Source of the DNA: Carnegiea gigantea
Taxonomy: Eukaryota; Streptophyta; Magnoliopsida; Caryophyllales; Cactaceae
Assembly: GCA_029747015.1 (NCBI GenBank)
Contig: JAKOGI010000825.1
Span: forward strand, 181,001-245,000
DNA: 64,000 bases
Reading direction: 5' to 3'
The first letter of the stretch is position 1; each line of letters opens with the position of its first letter. A program made the translations under genes and the position numbers. Positions 47,484 to 59,339 of this stretch are shown in pieces. The notes below the pieces were generated by a model. That model searched no databases, had not been told where the DNA came from, and saw only the letters and a program-made list of their open reading frames with translations.

Positions 47484-47869
47484 ATTGGATTCTTGAGGAA
47501 CAAATGTTTCATTGAGAGTACACAGCCACTGAGTCGCGCATACAACACGCCAGCTCCAAAGAGGTCGCAAGCTCGTAACTGACAGCTTGAATGCGGCGAG
47601 CTAAGCGTGCGTTACGGACGATAGCTCGACCACCTTCATCGCCCCGTGCAAGCATGGGGTTTCGTCCGTGTGTTGCAGTAAAAAAGGGCCTGTGATGTGT
47701 TTTCAGGGCCAGGAGGCGTCCGTAGGGGAATTTCGGTAATTTCGAGTGAACATAGGCGGAAGGCCTGATTTGGATGCTTTTTCCTCGTCCTGGTCAGTTC
47801 TCATCCGACGGCTACAGCAAATGAAACGAGAAAGATCGGTGCTTTTAAGAAAGAAAAAAACATAGAAAA

Positions 47870-47988
47870 GGGGTGCAACATGAGGACTTCTCAGGAGGTC
47901 ACCCATCCTAGTATTACTCCCGCCCAAGCACGCTTAACCGCGGAGTTTTGATGGGATCCGATGCATTAGTGCTGGTATGATCATACCC
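47870..47988 (-). rRNA. 5S rRNA-like gene, copy 7, probable pseudogene
   Basis: 119 bp. It starts GGGTATGATC instead of GGGTGCGATC, which breaks pairing of the terminal helix with GCACCC. Changes at 50 (box A) and 69 (intermediate element) add to this. Four T follow. Confidence 0.85.
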
Positions 47989-48374
47989 ATTGGATTCTTG
48001 CGGAACAAAGGTTTCATTGAGTGTGCGCGGCTGTCGAGTCACACACACAACGCGCCAAATCTAAAGAGGTCGCAAGTTCGTAACTAACAGCTCGGAAACG
48101 GCGAGCTAAGCGTGCGTTACGGACGGTAGCTCGACCACCTTCATCGCCTCTTGCCAGCGTGGGGTTTCGTCCTTGTGTTGCTATAAAAAAGGGCCTCTGA
48201 AGTGGTTTTCAAGGCCATGAGTCGTCCGTAGGTGAATTTTGGACATTTCGACTGAACGTGGCCGAAAGGCCTGATTTGGATGCTTTTTCCTCGTCCTATT
48301 CAGGTCTCATCTGACGCCCAGAACAAATGAAACGCGGAGGATCAGTGCTTTTAAAAAAGAAAAAAAACGAAAAA

Positions 48375-48492
48375 GGGGTGCAACACGAGGACTCCCAGGA
48401 GGTCACCCATCCTAATACTACTCTCGCCCAAGCACGCTTAACTGCCGAGTTCTGATGGGATCCGGAGCATTAGAGCTGGTATAATCGCACCC
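48375..48492 (-). rRNA. 5S rRNA-like gene, copy 8
   Basis: 118 bp: one A is missing in the GGGAAGTCC segment. Box A, intermediate element and box C are intact; position 78 is C to T and the 5' third has three changes. Five T follow. Confidence 0.85.
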
Positions 48493-48848
48493 ATTGGATT
48501 CTTGCGGAACAAATCTTTTATAGAGTGTACGCGGCTGTCGAGCCGCACATGCAGCGCGGCAAATCAAAAGAGGTCGCAAGTTCGTAACTGGCAGCTTGGA
48601 AGCGGCGGGCTAAGCGTGCGTTACGGACGGAGGCTCGACCACCTTCATCGCCCCGTGCAAGCATGGGGTTTCGTCAGTGTGTTGCAGTAAAAAAGGGCCT
48701 CTGATGTGGTTTTCAGGGTCAGGAGGCGTCCGTAGGGGAATTTCTGTAATTTCGAGCGAACATGGGCGGAAGGCCTGATTTGGATGCTTTTTCCTCGTCC
48801 TGGTCAATTCTCATCCGACGGCCACAGCAAATGAAACGGCAAAGATCG

Positions 48849-50370
48849 CTGGACGACTACATGCACTTGTTAGCACCTACATGACACTCAGGTGTGGTAT
48901 GGTTTATCCGCCCACACTTGGTACAAGGCTCCTTTAAGGTCGCTGGATGACTCTTGTCAAGGCCAGCAGCAGGTTTCTTGCGCACCACACTCTCGCTTGA
49001 GGTACCGCAATCATTCCACTTTCTCTTCTGATTTCCTGAGTTCATAGCCCTTAACTCACCCTTCACTCGTTCCACCTCAGCGGCTCTTTCGTATAACTCC
49101 TGGTAAGTTTGAATCCACTGGCCCGCCAATTGATTTTGAATATAAAAGGATAAACCTTCCTCAAATCTCCTCATTTTCATCTTTTTGATTGCCACAAAAT
49201 CTGGAGCGAATCTTGGTAACTCCGTAAACTTGCGGGCATATTCCATCACGGTCATATTACCACTCACCTTTAACTCCATGAACTCTTTCTCCTTTTATCA
49301 TTGGACTGTGATTAGATAAAACTTAGCCCTAAGCTCCTCAAGAAATTTAGCCCAAGTAAGCTCGGGACCTTGTAACTTATCTTTCATAGTACACCTTTAA
49401 CAAAACACTTGGTACAAGGCTCCTTTGAGGTCGCTGGACGACTCTTGTCAAGGCCAGCAGCAGGTTTCTTGTGCACCACACTCTCGCTTGAGGTACCGGA
49501 ATCATTCCACTTTCTCTTCTGATTTCCTGGGTTCATAGCCCTTAACTCACCCTTCACTCGTTCCACCTCAGCGACTCTTTCGTATAACTCCTGGTAAGTT
49601 TGAATCCACTGGCCGGCCAACTAATTTTGAATATAAAAGGATAAACCTTCGTCAAATCTCCTCATTTTCATCTTTTTGATTGCCACAAAATCTGGAGCGA
49701 ATCTTGGTAACTTCGTAAACTTGCGGGCATATTCCATCACGGTCATATTACCACTCACCTTTAACTCCATGAACTCTTTCTCCTTCCGTCATTGGACTGT
49801 GATTAGATAAAACTTAGCCCTAAGCTCCTCAAGAAATTTAGCCCAAGTCAGCTGGGGTCGTTGTAACTTATCTTTCATAGTACTCTACCAGTGATGTAGT
49901 TGTCCATTAGGTACTTTAACTACTGTAAATATCTTTTCCAGTGATGCAGTACTCCACTAGATGTCTGCTTCACCAGCTAAATAAAAAGTCCCTATGCTTA
50001 CTTTTTTCTCTTTAGGTACTTTGACTACTGCAAATATCTTTTCCATTCCCCTAATCCAGTCCTCCAGTTCTACAGGATCAAGGTTTCTATCATAAACCTT
50101 AGGGTTGTATTGGGCTACCCTATCAGCTAGTTTATCAGACTTTGGAGGGTTTTCTGGAGGTACAGGGGGTGCAGGGATATAGAGGAATTCTCTTCATCAG
50201 CTCAATTACTAAATTTTTCCAACAATTTGAGTCATCCATGTTACTAGATACTTCAAAGGCCTCCATTAGGCCTCCACTAATGTCTTGTAGGGGGTCCTTA
50301 TTCACTCGATTACCTCAACCCTGAGGTTGATCTTCCTTGCTATTCAGATTGTTTTTCACAGACTCTTACA
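48849..50370 (-). pseudogene. gag of B, partly duplicated
   Basis: From the 5' side (about 50370 downward) frameshifted sequence matches the N-terminal half of A's gag. Then come the C-terminal gag core twice: 49384-49760 and 48857-49279, with FTELPRFAPDF, QLAGQWIQTYQELYERAAEV and ERVKGELRAMN. The zinc knuckle CTKCGRINHTTPEC appears once, next to the 5S array. After GANKCM the reading ends and the protease expected next is gone. Confidence 0.8.
48914..49895 (-). repeat. 491-bp tandem duplication in gag of B
   Basis: ACACTTGGTACAAGGCTC occurs at 48914 and again at 49405. The following sequence matches for nearly the whole interval with few differences. A shorter echo (GGTACTTT..ACTACTG.AAATATC) is repeated at 49910-50045. 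Confidence 0.9.
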
Positions 50371-50485
50371 TACTGCAATACTGAATCACAAAAGCAAAGT
50401 TTATTATTTCAATTTGCATGGCATTATCGTAAAGCAGTAGTCATTTAGAAATCAAAGGTCAAATTAACTCAAGCATTACTTTCAT

Positions 50486-50609
<124 letters not shown>

Positions 50610-50662
50610 AGAAAACGACTGCCCCTTCCTCTGGCGATTTCTGGGAAACCAGCATCGTGGCC

Positions 50663-51760
50663 ATGGCAAGGGGGGCAGAAGAGGTCGCCCTAAGAAGCAG
50701 ACGCCATTAAAAGCTCCCGTGAACACTGAAGCACCTCAAATTACAGAAGAAGAGACATAAGTTAACCCATCTCCGCTGCAAATTGATGGAACAGTACAGT
50801 CACCTCAAATAGATGGAACAGTGCAATCGAGGATTCAAGAAAAGGATCCTATAGAGGCCAACTCACCACCTCAAGGTCCAATACGATCCTATGCAGCAAT
50901 GGCTGATCCAGATGAAGGTACTTCTCTAAGTTTTGTCCAATCACAATGGATTAATGGGGTGAAATGTGCTCGCATTGAATCCGTTGATGTAATCTCTGAA
51001 ATTGAATACTGGAAGTCTTCAGTGCTGTGCTCCGTTTTAGGGGCTAATCCTCCATTGGAGGTGATGGAAGGTTTCATTCGGAGAATCTGGAAGTCCTTTG
51101 CCATTGATAAAATTTGCTTAGTGAAGAAATGGGTTTATGTGGTGTGGTTTCAGCACATCCATGAACAAACAGCTGTGCTCCAGAGGGGGGTGTATTATTT
51201 TGACAACAAGCCTTTTTTGGTTAAGCCTTGGAATGAAGAAATGGACCTGCACACAGAATCATTGGTTTCCCTTCCTATTTGGGTAAGATTTCAGGATCTT
51301 GACATTAAATATTAGGGCTTAGAAAGCTTGAGCAAATTAGGCAGTATGCTTGGAGTACCTATTAAGACGGATAAATATACAAAGGATAAGACCTTCCTCA
51401 ATTTTGCTAGGATTATCATCGAAATGAACCTAGAGGATAATTTCCCAGAGTATATTGATTTTGTGAATGAGCACAATGTGGTGATTAGGCAAAAGGTGGA
51501 ATACGAGTAGAAAGCCATAAGATGTGAACATTGCAAGATGTATGGCTATCTGAAGGAGGAATGCAGAAAGAAACCTGGGCCAAGGAAAGAATGGAGACAG
51601 GTTACAAGACCAGAGCCTTAAGAGATGATCCTCTCACAACCTTCTATAGATGAGGAGGGCTTCATCACCGTGAGGAAGAAGGCAATGCCACCTGCAACAG
51701 GGAGCAAGATTATGCCACCTGTTGCAGACTTTACATAAGTTCCTACCACCTCTGTCGAAA
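50663..51760 (+). pseudogene. LINE-2 ORF1 (AT-hook, DUF4283, zinc knuckle)
   Basis: The likely start is the ATG at 50663; one base too many in a G-run shifts the frame before GRRGRPKKQTP, an AT-hook-like motif. A Pro-rich segment follows, then the DUF4283 region (WINGVKCARIESV, FIRRIWKSFAIDKI, VYVVWFQ, LPIWVRFQDL). After a stop at 51313 come LGVPIKTDKYT and a knuckle CEHCKMYGYLKEEC whose His is Tyr. ORF1 proteins bind LINE RNA; plant versions carry DUF4283 with such knuckles. Confidence 0.8.
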
Positions 51761-51839
51761 ACTCTTTTCAGACATTACAGGTACCAGAAATTGCAGGGTC
51801 CTCAGCAGTAGAATGCTTTCCACAGAAGGAGGGGGGCAT

Positions 51840-52816
51840 CCCTCATGGATAGAATTTGTAGTTAGAATGTAAGGGGCCTAAATTGGCCCAATAAGCAGGA
51901 AGATGTCAAGATCTTCCTGCATGAGAAGAGGATTGGGTTTGTTGGTCTATTAGAAAAAAAGGTCAAAGAATCCAAGGTTGACTTGATTGCTCATAACATC
52001 TTCCATGGATGGATTTGGCATCACAATTTCACCCTTTGCAATAAAGGTAGAATTTGAATTGTATGGAGACCCCAATTTTACAAGGTGGATGTCCTTTCCC
52101 AATCTGATCAGTATATACACTGCAAGGCATCACAGCTATCTACCATGAAGGGTTTTTACATAACCTTTGTGTATGGGGCAAATCATGATCAGCAAAGAAG
52201 AGATTTGTGGGATGATTTGTTTAACATTGCTCAGAGCATGGATGATGCATGGTGTGTGCTTGGAGATTTTAATGCAGTTCTGCATATGGGGGACAGGATA
52301 GGGGGGACTGAGATTCAGCCCCATGAGGTGAAAAGTTTTAGGGAATGTCTTAACAATTGTGAGTTGCAAGAGATCAGAAGTACTGGCCCTTATTTCACTT
52401 GGACAAACAAGACTATTTGGATAAGAATTGATAGGGCTTTTATCAATGCCTTTTGGTACAATCCATTTGCTTTCAGCCAAGTATCCTATCTGCCCAACGT
52501 GCTGTCTAACCACACAGCACTTGTTGTGGATTTCCCATGTTGGCCTAAACCCCATCCCATTTTTCAATTTTGTAATATGTGGATTAGGGACCCCAGTTTT
52601 CTCCCTTTGGTCCTTTCATCATTATCCTTACTCCCTCAGACTGATCCTTTCACCAAAATGAAAAGATTTTTAGAGGATGTAACAAAGGCTCTTCATAAGC
52701 TCAATAAAAGCAAGTTTGCATATCTGAAAAATCAGTTAAGCAGAGCCAGGACTGACCTGGAGGGAGCTCAGCATCATTTATCACTAAATACAGGGGATGT
52801 GGAACTGAGAAAATAG
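51840..52816 (+). pseudogene. LINE-2 endonuclease domain (ORF2 N-terminus)
   Basis: NVRGLN near 51875 starts the endonuclease fold. A frame with one stop runs through GFVGLLEKKV (usually a ExK catalytic pair) to ORF 52085-52816, which holds ITFVYGANHDQQRRDLW, CVLGDFNAVLHMGDR, PYFTWTNK, RIDRAFINAFW and LSNHTALVV (SDH replaced by SNH, affecting the catalytic Asp-His pair). It nicks target DNA to prime reverse transcription. Confidence 0.85.
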
Positions 52817-53029
52817 GAGGACAAGGCTAGGACACACTATATACATATTCTGTCTTCTGTCATTGATATTATAAGACAGCAGAGTAAGGTTGAGTGGATT
52901 TGTTATGGAGATGACTGCACAAGGTACTTCTTTACCAAGATCAAGCAAAGGAAAACAGCCACCTATATTTACTCCATTCAGGATGGCTGAGGGCAACCAA
53001 GGCAAGGTTTTCAAGAGGTAAAAGAGGTC

Positions 53030-54090
53030 ATGCAAGTTTATTATAAATGCCTTCTGGGAAGACAGGTTTCTGCTAGACAGCAAATAGACCCCAATATTAT
53101 CAAGCTAGGTAGTACTCTCACTGTGGAGCAACAGTTGAATCTATGTGCTCCCTTCACTGATCAAGAGATTAAATCAGCTTTTTTCTCAATCCCCAATACT
53201 AAATCCCCTGGTCTTGATGGTTTCAACAGTGGTTTTTTCAAGGCCACCTGACACATCACAGGGGGTTTGGTAAGAGAGGTAATTCAGTACTTCTTCTCTA
53301 CTGGTACCATGCCAAGTTTTATAAGAGAAACAAAGTTGATTCTGCTTCCCAAAGTTCCAAACCCAACTACAGCAAAAGAGTTCCGGCCAATTCCATGCTG
53401 TAACGTTATATACAAATGCATTGTCAAACTCTTGTGTGGTAGAATTAAAGAGGTGCTTCCCTCTCTTATTCATCAGAACCAAGGTGCTTTTGTAAAAGAC
53501 AGAGAGCTTCTTTTTAATATACTGATTTGTCAAGATATTACAAGAGGGTATTCAAGACAAGGGATTTCACCAAGATGCATCATGAAAATTGACCTCCAGA
53601 AAGCTTTTGATTCTGTCCACTGGGATTTCTTAAGAGAACTTCTATCTCACTTGAAATTTCCCACCCTTTTCATAAAATGGATTATGGCCTGGATCTCTTC
53701 AGTCACTTCCAGAGTGCACATCAATGGTCAACAGGGTGAAAGTTTTACATGAGGGAGAGGCCTCAAGCAAGGGGACCCATTATCACCATTGCTTTTTGTA
53801 CTCTTAATGGAATATTTCTCAAGGCTTATGAAGGCAGCTGGTGATCATCCAGATTTCAATTTCCATCCAACTTGCAAACAGTTAAAGCTGAACCACTTGA
53901 TGTTTGCAGATGATGTACTTCTTTTCAGTAAGGCCCATTTGCCAACCCTTCAGATCATTAAAAAGGCTTTGGACACTTTCCATCTGGTTGCAGGACTCCA
54001 AGCTAACCCTGATAAATCACAACTAGTTTGTGGGAGATGTTCCACTTCTTTTCAGCAGAATTTGAGTGATTGTTTTAAAAGATCCCTGAT
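53030..54090 (+). pseudogene. LINE-2 reverse transcriptase
   Basis: It shows FTDQEIKSAFFSIPNTKSPG, LILLPKVPNPTTAKEFRPI, HQNQGAFVKDRELLFNILI, CIMKIDLQKAFDSVHWDFL, then GRGLKQGDPLSPLLFVLLME and LMFADDVLLFSKA with both catalytic Asp of FADD intact. Stops occur at about 53250 and 53750. The frame ends near 54090, earlier than in full-length LINEs, where the thumb should begin. Confidence 0.9.
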
Positions 54091-54313
54091 AAAGCTTAGA
54101 AGACCGAAAAGAGAGCAGCAGATTACATATGCAATTGCAGCTGCAGTTATCTACAACATTTGGAGAGCAAGGAATGAGATGATATTATCTCATCACCTGA
54201 TTCCGGTACATACACAGGTCAAAGTCACAAAAGATCATGTAATACAAAGGATCCTCACACTCAACAATATCACAGGAAAATATACAAAGTGTATAGCTTC
54301 CTTACTAAGATGA
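54091..54313 (+). pseudogene. LINE-2 C-terminal end after an internal deletion
   Basis: The frame runs directly from RT into REQQITYAIAAAVIYNIWRA and RNEMILSHH, the segment just after the zinc-finger region of plant LINEs, and stops at 54313. The thumb and most of zf-RVT between them are missing. Confidence 0.7.
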
Positions 54314-54379
54314 CACAGTTTTGGTAGTGGGAGGGCACCCTGATTGTACAGAAACAGTTTTGGGTTTTAATGTTATTTC

Positions 54380-54381
<2 letters not shown>

Positions 54382-54464
<83 letters not shown>
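54382..54464. repeat. TA microsatellite right of LINE-2
   Basis: About 83 bp of pure TA repeats directly after the LINE 3' UTR. Confidence 0.95.
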
Positions 54465-54467
<3 letters not shown>

Positions 54468-54747
54468 CATCCAAAAGAATATTACAATACTTCACGGTAA
54501 TATTCCTCGCATTCTAGCTGAGGCTCCCAATCTAGTCCTCCACCAAACCCACTAACTGAAGTCATCTACCGAGTCAAATCCACCCCAACCCAAAAAGAAA
54601 AGGCAGATCACCTCGTCACAGCTTAGGTTAGTCCACCCATATACATCATATATGCACGAATGAGCAAAAGAATATCACACTAGACCAGCTGTACAGCATA
54701 AAATAACCAAAAGCAGGCCTAGCCCAAAACACAGAGTAGGGTCACGC

Positions 54748-55530
54748 CTAACGATCCCGAGAGGGATCGTAATTGGGGTCAGAGGAATCATTATTCTTCT
54801 CTCTTGAGTCGCTGTCATCATTTGATATCTCTGCATCTGCATCATTAGGATCACTCTCGTGATCCTCTGGATCCTTCTCTAGTGACTCTGGTGGCATGTG
54901 CTCTCCCACTTCCTCCTCCAACTACACCTCGTCCTCATCCGGCTCCGTCTCTCCCTCATCTGAACTCACCTTTATTAGCTCTAGGGAACTCGACACCTCC
55001 ACAACCACATGAACCCCACCAGAAGTACCTAATCCCTCTGATGACTAAATAGCATCTCCCAAACCAGCCTACAGAGAAGTAGGTGGTGGCTGCATGGGAG
55101 GCTGTGGGGGCTATGGTCCCTGAGTCAGTGGAGGTGGAAATGGGATGATAGGTGGGTGCATATCGAGGGAAGGGTAAATGCGTAAAACAGGCTTATAAGA
55201 AATGCCCCTCAACTCTAGCTCCTCTCAAAGCGATAACTCTCTAGTGACCACAATCCAGGCCTCTAGGATCTAGAATCGCTCCCCATCAAGCCCTGTATCT
55301 CCTGCAACCATGAAGCTATGATACCGTAGCCTGAACTCATGCCACGGGGCAATGAAGGGCAATGAGCACAACAGTCTGCGAGTACGGGTCAGCACATCAT
55401 GAAACTCAGAAAGTGGATCTTGCATGTGGGCCACCACGGCTGCGTGCAGGGTAGAAATGTGGGCCGCTACCGAAGTCTGTGGTGCCATATGGATAACATA
55501 CAGGTCTACAGGCACTCCCGGATGATCTAT
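54748..55530 (-). pseudogene. extra ORF upstream of gag in B, acidic tail, unknown function
   Basis: It corresponds to 5221-5967 of A. The first frame (55270-55515) has QDPLSEFHDVLTRTRRLL and EFRLRYHSFMVAGDTGLDG, then with two stops a Pro-rich linker, and an acidic tail ending SDPNYDPSRDR before TAG at 54748-54750. A pyrimidine-rich stretch ending TTCATGCTTAG precedes it (55531 onward), at the same place as TTTTCTTAG in A. I know no retroelement domain like this. It lies between PBS and gag, sense-oriented. Confidence 0.6.
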
Positions 55531-55671
55531 CTAAGCATGAAATTAATAGAAGAGAAGAATAAGCCACATTCACGCATAAATTTTCCCCCAGGAATACACA
55601 ATTGACCTATATCATTATCTCAAAACCTCACATCCTAATCTTCGAGCGTCTTATGCTCACAGTGATTCACA

Positions 55672-55689
55672 AACCTGGCTCTGATACCA
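55672..55689 (-). other. primer binding site of B (initiator-Met tRNA)
   Basis: Minus strand TGGTATCAGAGCCAGGTT, a full 18-base match, four bases inside the 5' LTR, identical to that of A. Confidence 0.9.
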
Positions 55690-56912
55690 CAACTGTAATG
55701 CCCACAATTCCTAATCCCTGATTATTCTAACTTAATTACTCATTCGCTACTGAGTGGTAGTTTAAGTCTTTTGATTGGAGCCATTACCACCGTTCCGTAA
55801 CGAAACAAGCCTAATAGAATTTACCTATATCATTGTATTACCCAATTAATCACCTGATTCACCACATAATTAAAATAACACACATTCAACCATTTATACA
55901 AGTTATGATACACCTGATAACTCAACGTGTGATTACAAAATACTAGCGACCGCAACGCTCAAAAGAATACACAACCTTTAGCTTCTTAAGGTGCTAACTG
56001 TGAGCATTTGGCTAGCGAATTCTCAGCAAAAGGAATTGTAGCACTCCTTCATTTCTTACTACCCTCTGGTTTGCCAGTAGGAGGACTGTTCATTGATCCC
56101 TTACCTAAAATAGAAAACACAAAATCATTATAAATATGAGCCGAAGCTTAGCACGTACACTCCTATGCAGTAAAATAGACTTTGAGTTTAATTAGTTCGG
56201 CGCCTGCATCTCAAAACACTTTATTTTGCAAATAGGAGAGAGAGTATGTATGAGTAAAGTTGATTTGCCAGTTGTTATCTAGAAGTAAACCCCTCTTGAT
56301 GTCTACAGTGATCTTGAAATAGGTACACACCTCCCAACCCGATTGGATAGCCTGAGTTACAACCGCCTGGGTAAATTGAAGGGCATAAGCCCTGATGATT
56401 GATAATTGATAGGGCCACTTGCTTATGTGACAACACATTGCATAAAATGATTCGTTATATGAATATCATATTGATTTTGCATAGTTTGAGAAGCATTTGA
56501 GTTTTCGAAGATCACAGGCAATGTACGTACCTGGTCTTTGAAAGTCTCTCTCCGTTTTAGTAGAAATCATTTGCTAGCAGCTTAAAGCGACGGAGGTGGC
56601 CTCACTTCTACTCCAAATATGTCATTTTCTCAATTAGCGCAAGATGAAGAAATTTTATTAAAGTTCTTGACTTAACGAATAATTTAAATTCACTTGACTT
56701 CTCTTTTTATTATTAGCGTAAAAATTATTATTAACTTAATTTGGTTCCATTTTACTTTTGTTTTTATTCACCTCTCTCTTGTCGCTAACGATCGTTTAAT
56801 GCATGGTAAAGCAACATAATGGTGTGACTCGTCTTAAATTTGTTATTAACGGCATTACCGCCAGTACCATTTGAATTAGTATGGAAAGCTCGTTAACATA
56901 GTTATTTATTCA

Positions 56913-57018
<106 letters not shown>

Positions 57019-59339
57019 GAATTGTGACTATCCTTACCCTAATTATTTACGATATAATTATGGTTAATGTTTTTCGCTTTAACGAATCGCCATTAGCCGT
57101 TGAACTTTTGATGGCGATACAGTTTAAGACGATTTTATGAACTTGGTTCTAGCTTCAAGTCAAGTCCTAATCAAACAATTACCATTAGTACAATCAAACC
57201 ACATAGGCATGTTATGTTAGTAACTCCAAATCCACAAAACTACTAATTCCTTTCTCCCTCTTTCCTTACTTGACAATTACTCATGCCATATACTTGTACA
57301 ACAACCTCACACACATACTTATATGTCTTCCTTTTTTATTCAATTATTACCAAAGGCTCACTTAAACATCATTAAAGCAACCCAATTAAGCTTAAGCTTT
57401 AACCAAGCATCTAACCCTAAATCACAAACTCATGACAATGACACACACACCTAATACCCAAACTTTTAGCACCAAATTCTCATTAATCTTATTCAAATAT
57501 CCATTATAATTCACTTAAACCATCAAATAAACCACAATCAAGCTTGTATCTTTATTTTTAAATCACAAACCCTAATCACCAAGTCATGAGTAAAACATAA
57601 CACACAAATTAACTGTAACACCCCCAGCCCTTAGGGTCAAGAGCGTTACGTTTTCTTATGTCTTACTTAATTCATGGGATGAAACGGACAGAGTTTTTCC
57701 TAAAAATTGACCGTTTCTAGGCTAAAAACCTTACAATAATCCCCTGCAAATCAACGGAAGCGCATAACATTTAAAGGAAGCTCAACGGCCACACGCCGGA
57801 GTTCATAACTCAACGAGCCACCCACTCGAAGTTCACCAAACAGAATAATTATTTAATACAGGAAAAGTAAAAGGTACAACTCAACGGTCTACACAACCGG
57901 AGCACTGGGGTTTACATCCTAAAACACAGCTAATTGCGAATAAAGACAACTAACTAGTCAGATGGTTGGCTCACACGGCCATACAGAGCGACTCATAACA
58001 GTATGCATTATATGAGCTAGAAAACTTAGTTTACAACATTACAAACTAGGAATACATTATATTACATCGTTAAACTCATGAATCTACTTCTATATGGCAC
58101 ACATAACTCGTTTTCAACTAGAGGTAAACTTCAACTCCGCATAAGTGGCTTGACTGTCACCTGTCATATCAAACGACTGGGGAAAAAGGGGAAAGAGTAA
58201 TGGGGTGAGCAACCACACGCTCAGTGAGAATTCCCCTACTCGTTAAAACCAAAACAATTCCTAGCAATAATGCTAATAATAGTCACATATCACGTATTTA
58301 TATTTACTATCATATTAGGCAATCATAGTCCCTAAGGAAAGATTACCCTCTTTAAAACTTCATTCTAACCCCTCAACTCGTTTCTATGGCTTAAACAACC
58401 AAACTTCCCTACTAAAAAATAGTTACGCACATAATCAAACAAGCAGCAAGGATTGAGTATAAAGCTTTCAAACATACTTTTGAAAACATAGTGACTCTCG
58501 ATAAATACCAAGAAGGATCTGTAATCCACGCCAACTCCTTTAAAGTTTATAATTCTTTCTAAAAGTTCTCAAAACATCTAAACTGGTAAGAAAGACTTGT
58601 CAAGAACATACTTTCATAGAATATGCACATTGAAACGAATAATGCAACATCTGAAACTTTATTTGGCTATACTAGGAAATCCTTTCATAAAAGATGAACT
58701 GGAGGTGCACATTTGAAAGCTTTCTTTCTCTTCTCAAAAACACTTTAGTCAGCCTCTTGAGGCTCGTATTCTTTAAAGGAAACTCCTTTTCTCACTTATT
58801 AGAAACTTACTCATAGCATAAAAACATCTTATTGTGCTGGCTAGGGAGGTCAACACCACCCTTAAGTGAGATCGTCACTCTTAATCTACGTTATCCCCGG
58901 GGTATACGTACTTAACTTTTGGCCAAAATGCGTCTCAGCAGATAAACTCAAACTTTGATATTGTCCTCTGTGGGGTAACAGCTCACACCAGGATAATCAT
59001 ATCCTAAGTCTAGTCCCCCTCAAGGTTTTCTTACGCGTCACACATCATAACTTATCTGGGAAACAGCTCACACTAAGATAATTAATATCTTGAGTCCAGT
59101 TTCTAACTTTTCTTTAGGGGGAAACAGTTCACGCCATCTTTGCATCCAGTTTTCAGGAACAGCTCACACCAAGATAACTCACATCTTGAGTCCAGTTCCT
59201 ACCCTCTGGCCAATTGCCTGGCACTTTCTTAGCCTTTAAAGTCGTATTTTATATCTTTTTTTCAACGCTTATTTTGCTGAAAACTTACTTTTTAACAAAA
59301 CGACCACAACCTTTTGAAATGTTTATAGTTCATTCGTTT

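Larger units (their letters stand above)
44631..48848 (-). repeat. 5S rDNA tandem array (8 genes, about 507-bp units)
   Basis: Eight 5S-like genes with start-to-start spacing of 505-509 bp and spacers of about 387 bp, all on the minus strand. At left the array joins B's RT within TGCTGCAAAA. At right it breaks off in spacer sequence at AAAGATCG and joins gag next to CTGGACGAC. The spacers contain conserved T-rich ends after each gene (Pol III terminator type). Units 1-4 and 5-8 match in register, so the array has a period of four genes. ORFs in this stretch are spacer artefacts. Confidence 0.9.
50610..54381 (+). mobile_element. LINE-2, nearly full-length plant L1 element with internal deletion
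   Basis: A 5' leader, ORF1 with AT-hook and DUF4283, endonuclease, RT and the C-terminal end occur in order on the plus strand, between two TA microsatellites in the leader of B. The 3' part after RT is deleted: RT sequence jumps to the last 70 codons. It is better preserved than LINE-1, with few stops. No clear poly(A) tail is seen; the 3' UTR runs into TA repeats. Confidence 0.85.

Noticed and set aside
44610..48807. Several similar 60-110 codon ORFs on both strands
   Set aside because: They recur because the 5S spacer is tandemly repeated; none is a protein gene.
44631..48848. Cassandra-type TRIM element carrying 5S sequence in its LTRs
   Set aside because: The 5S genes occur in regular 507-bp units with full spacers and no short LTR, PBS or polypurine tract between them, as in true rDNA.
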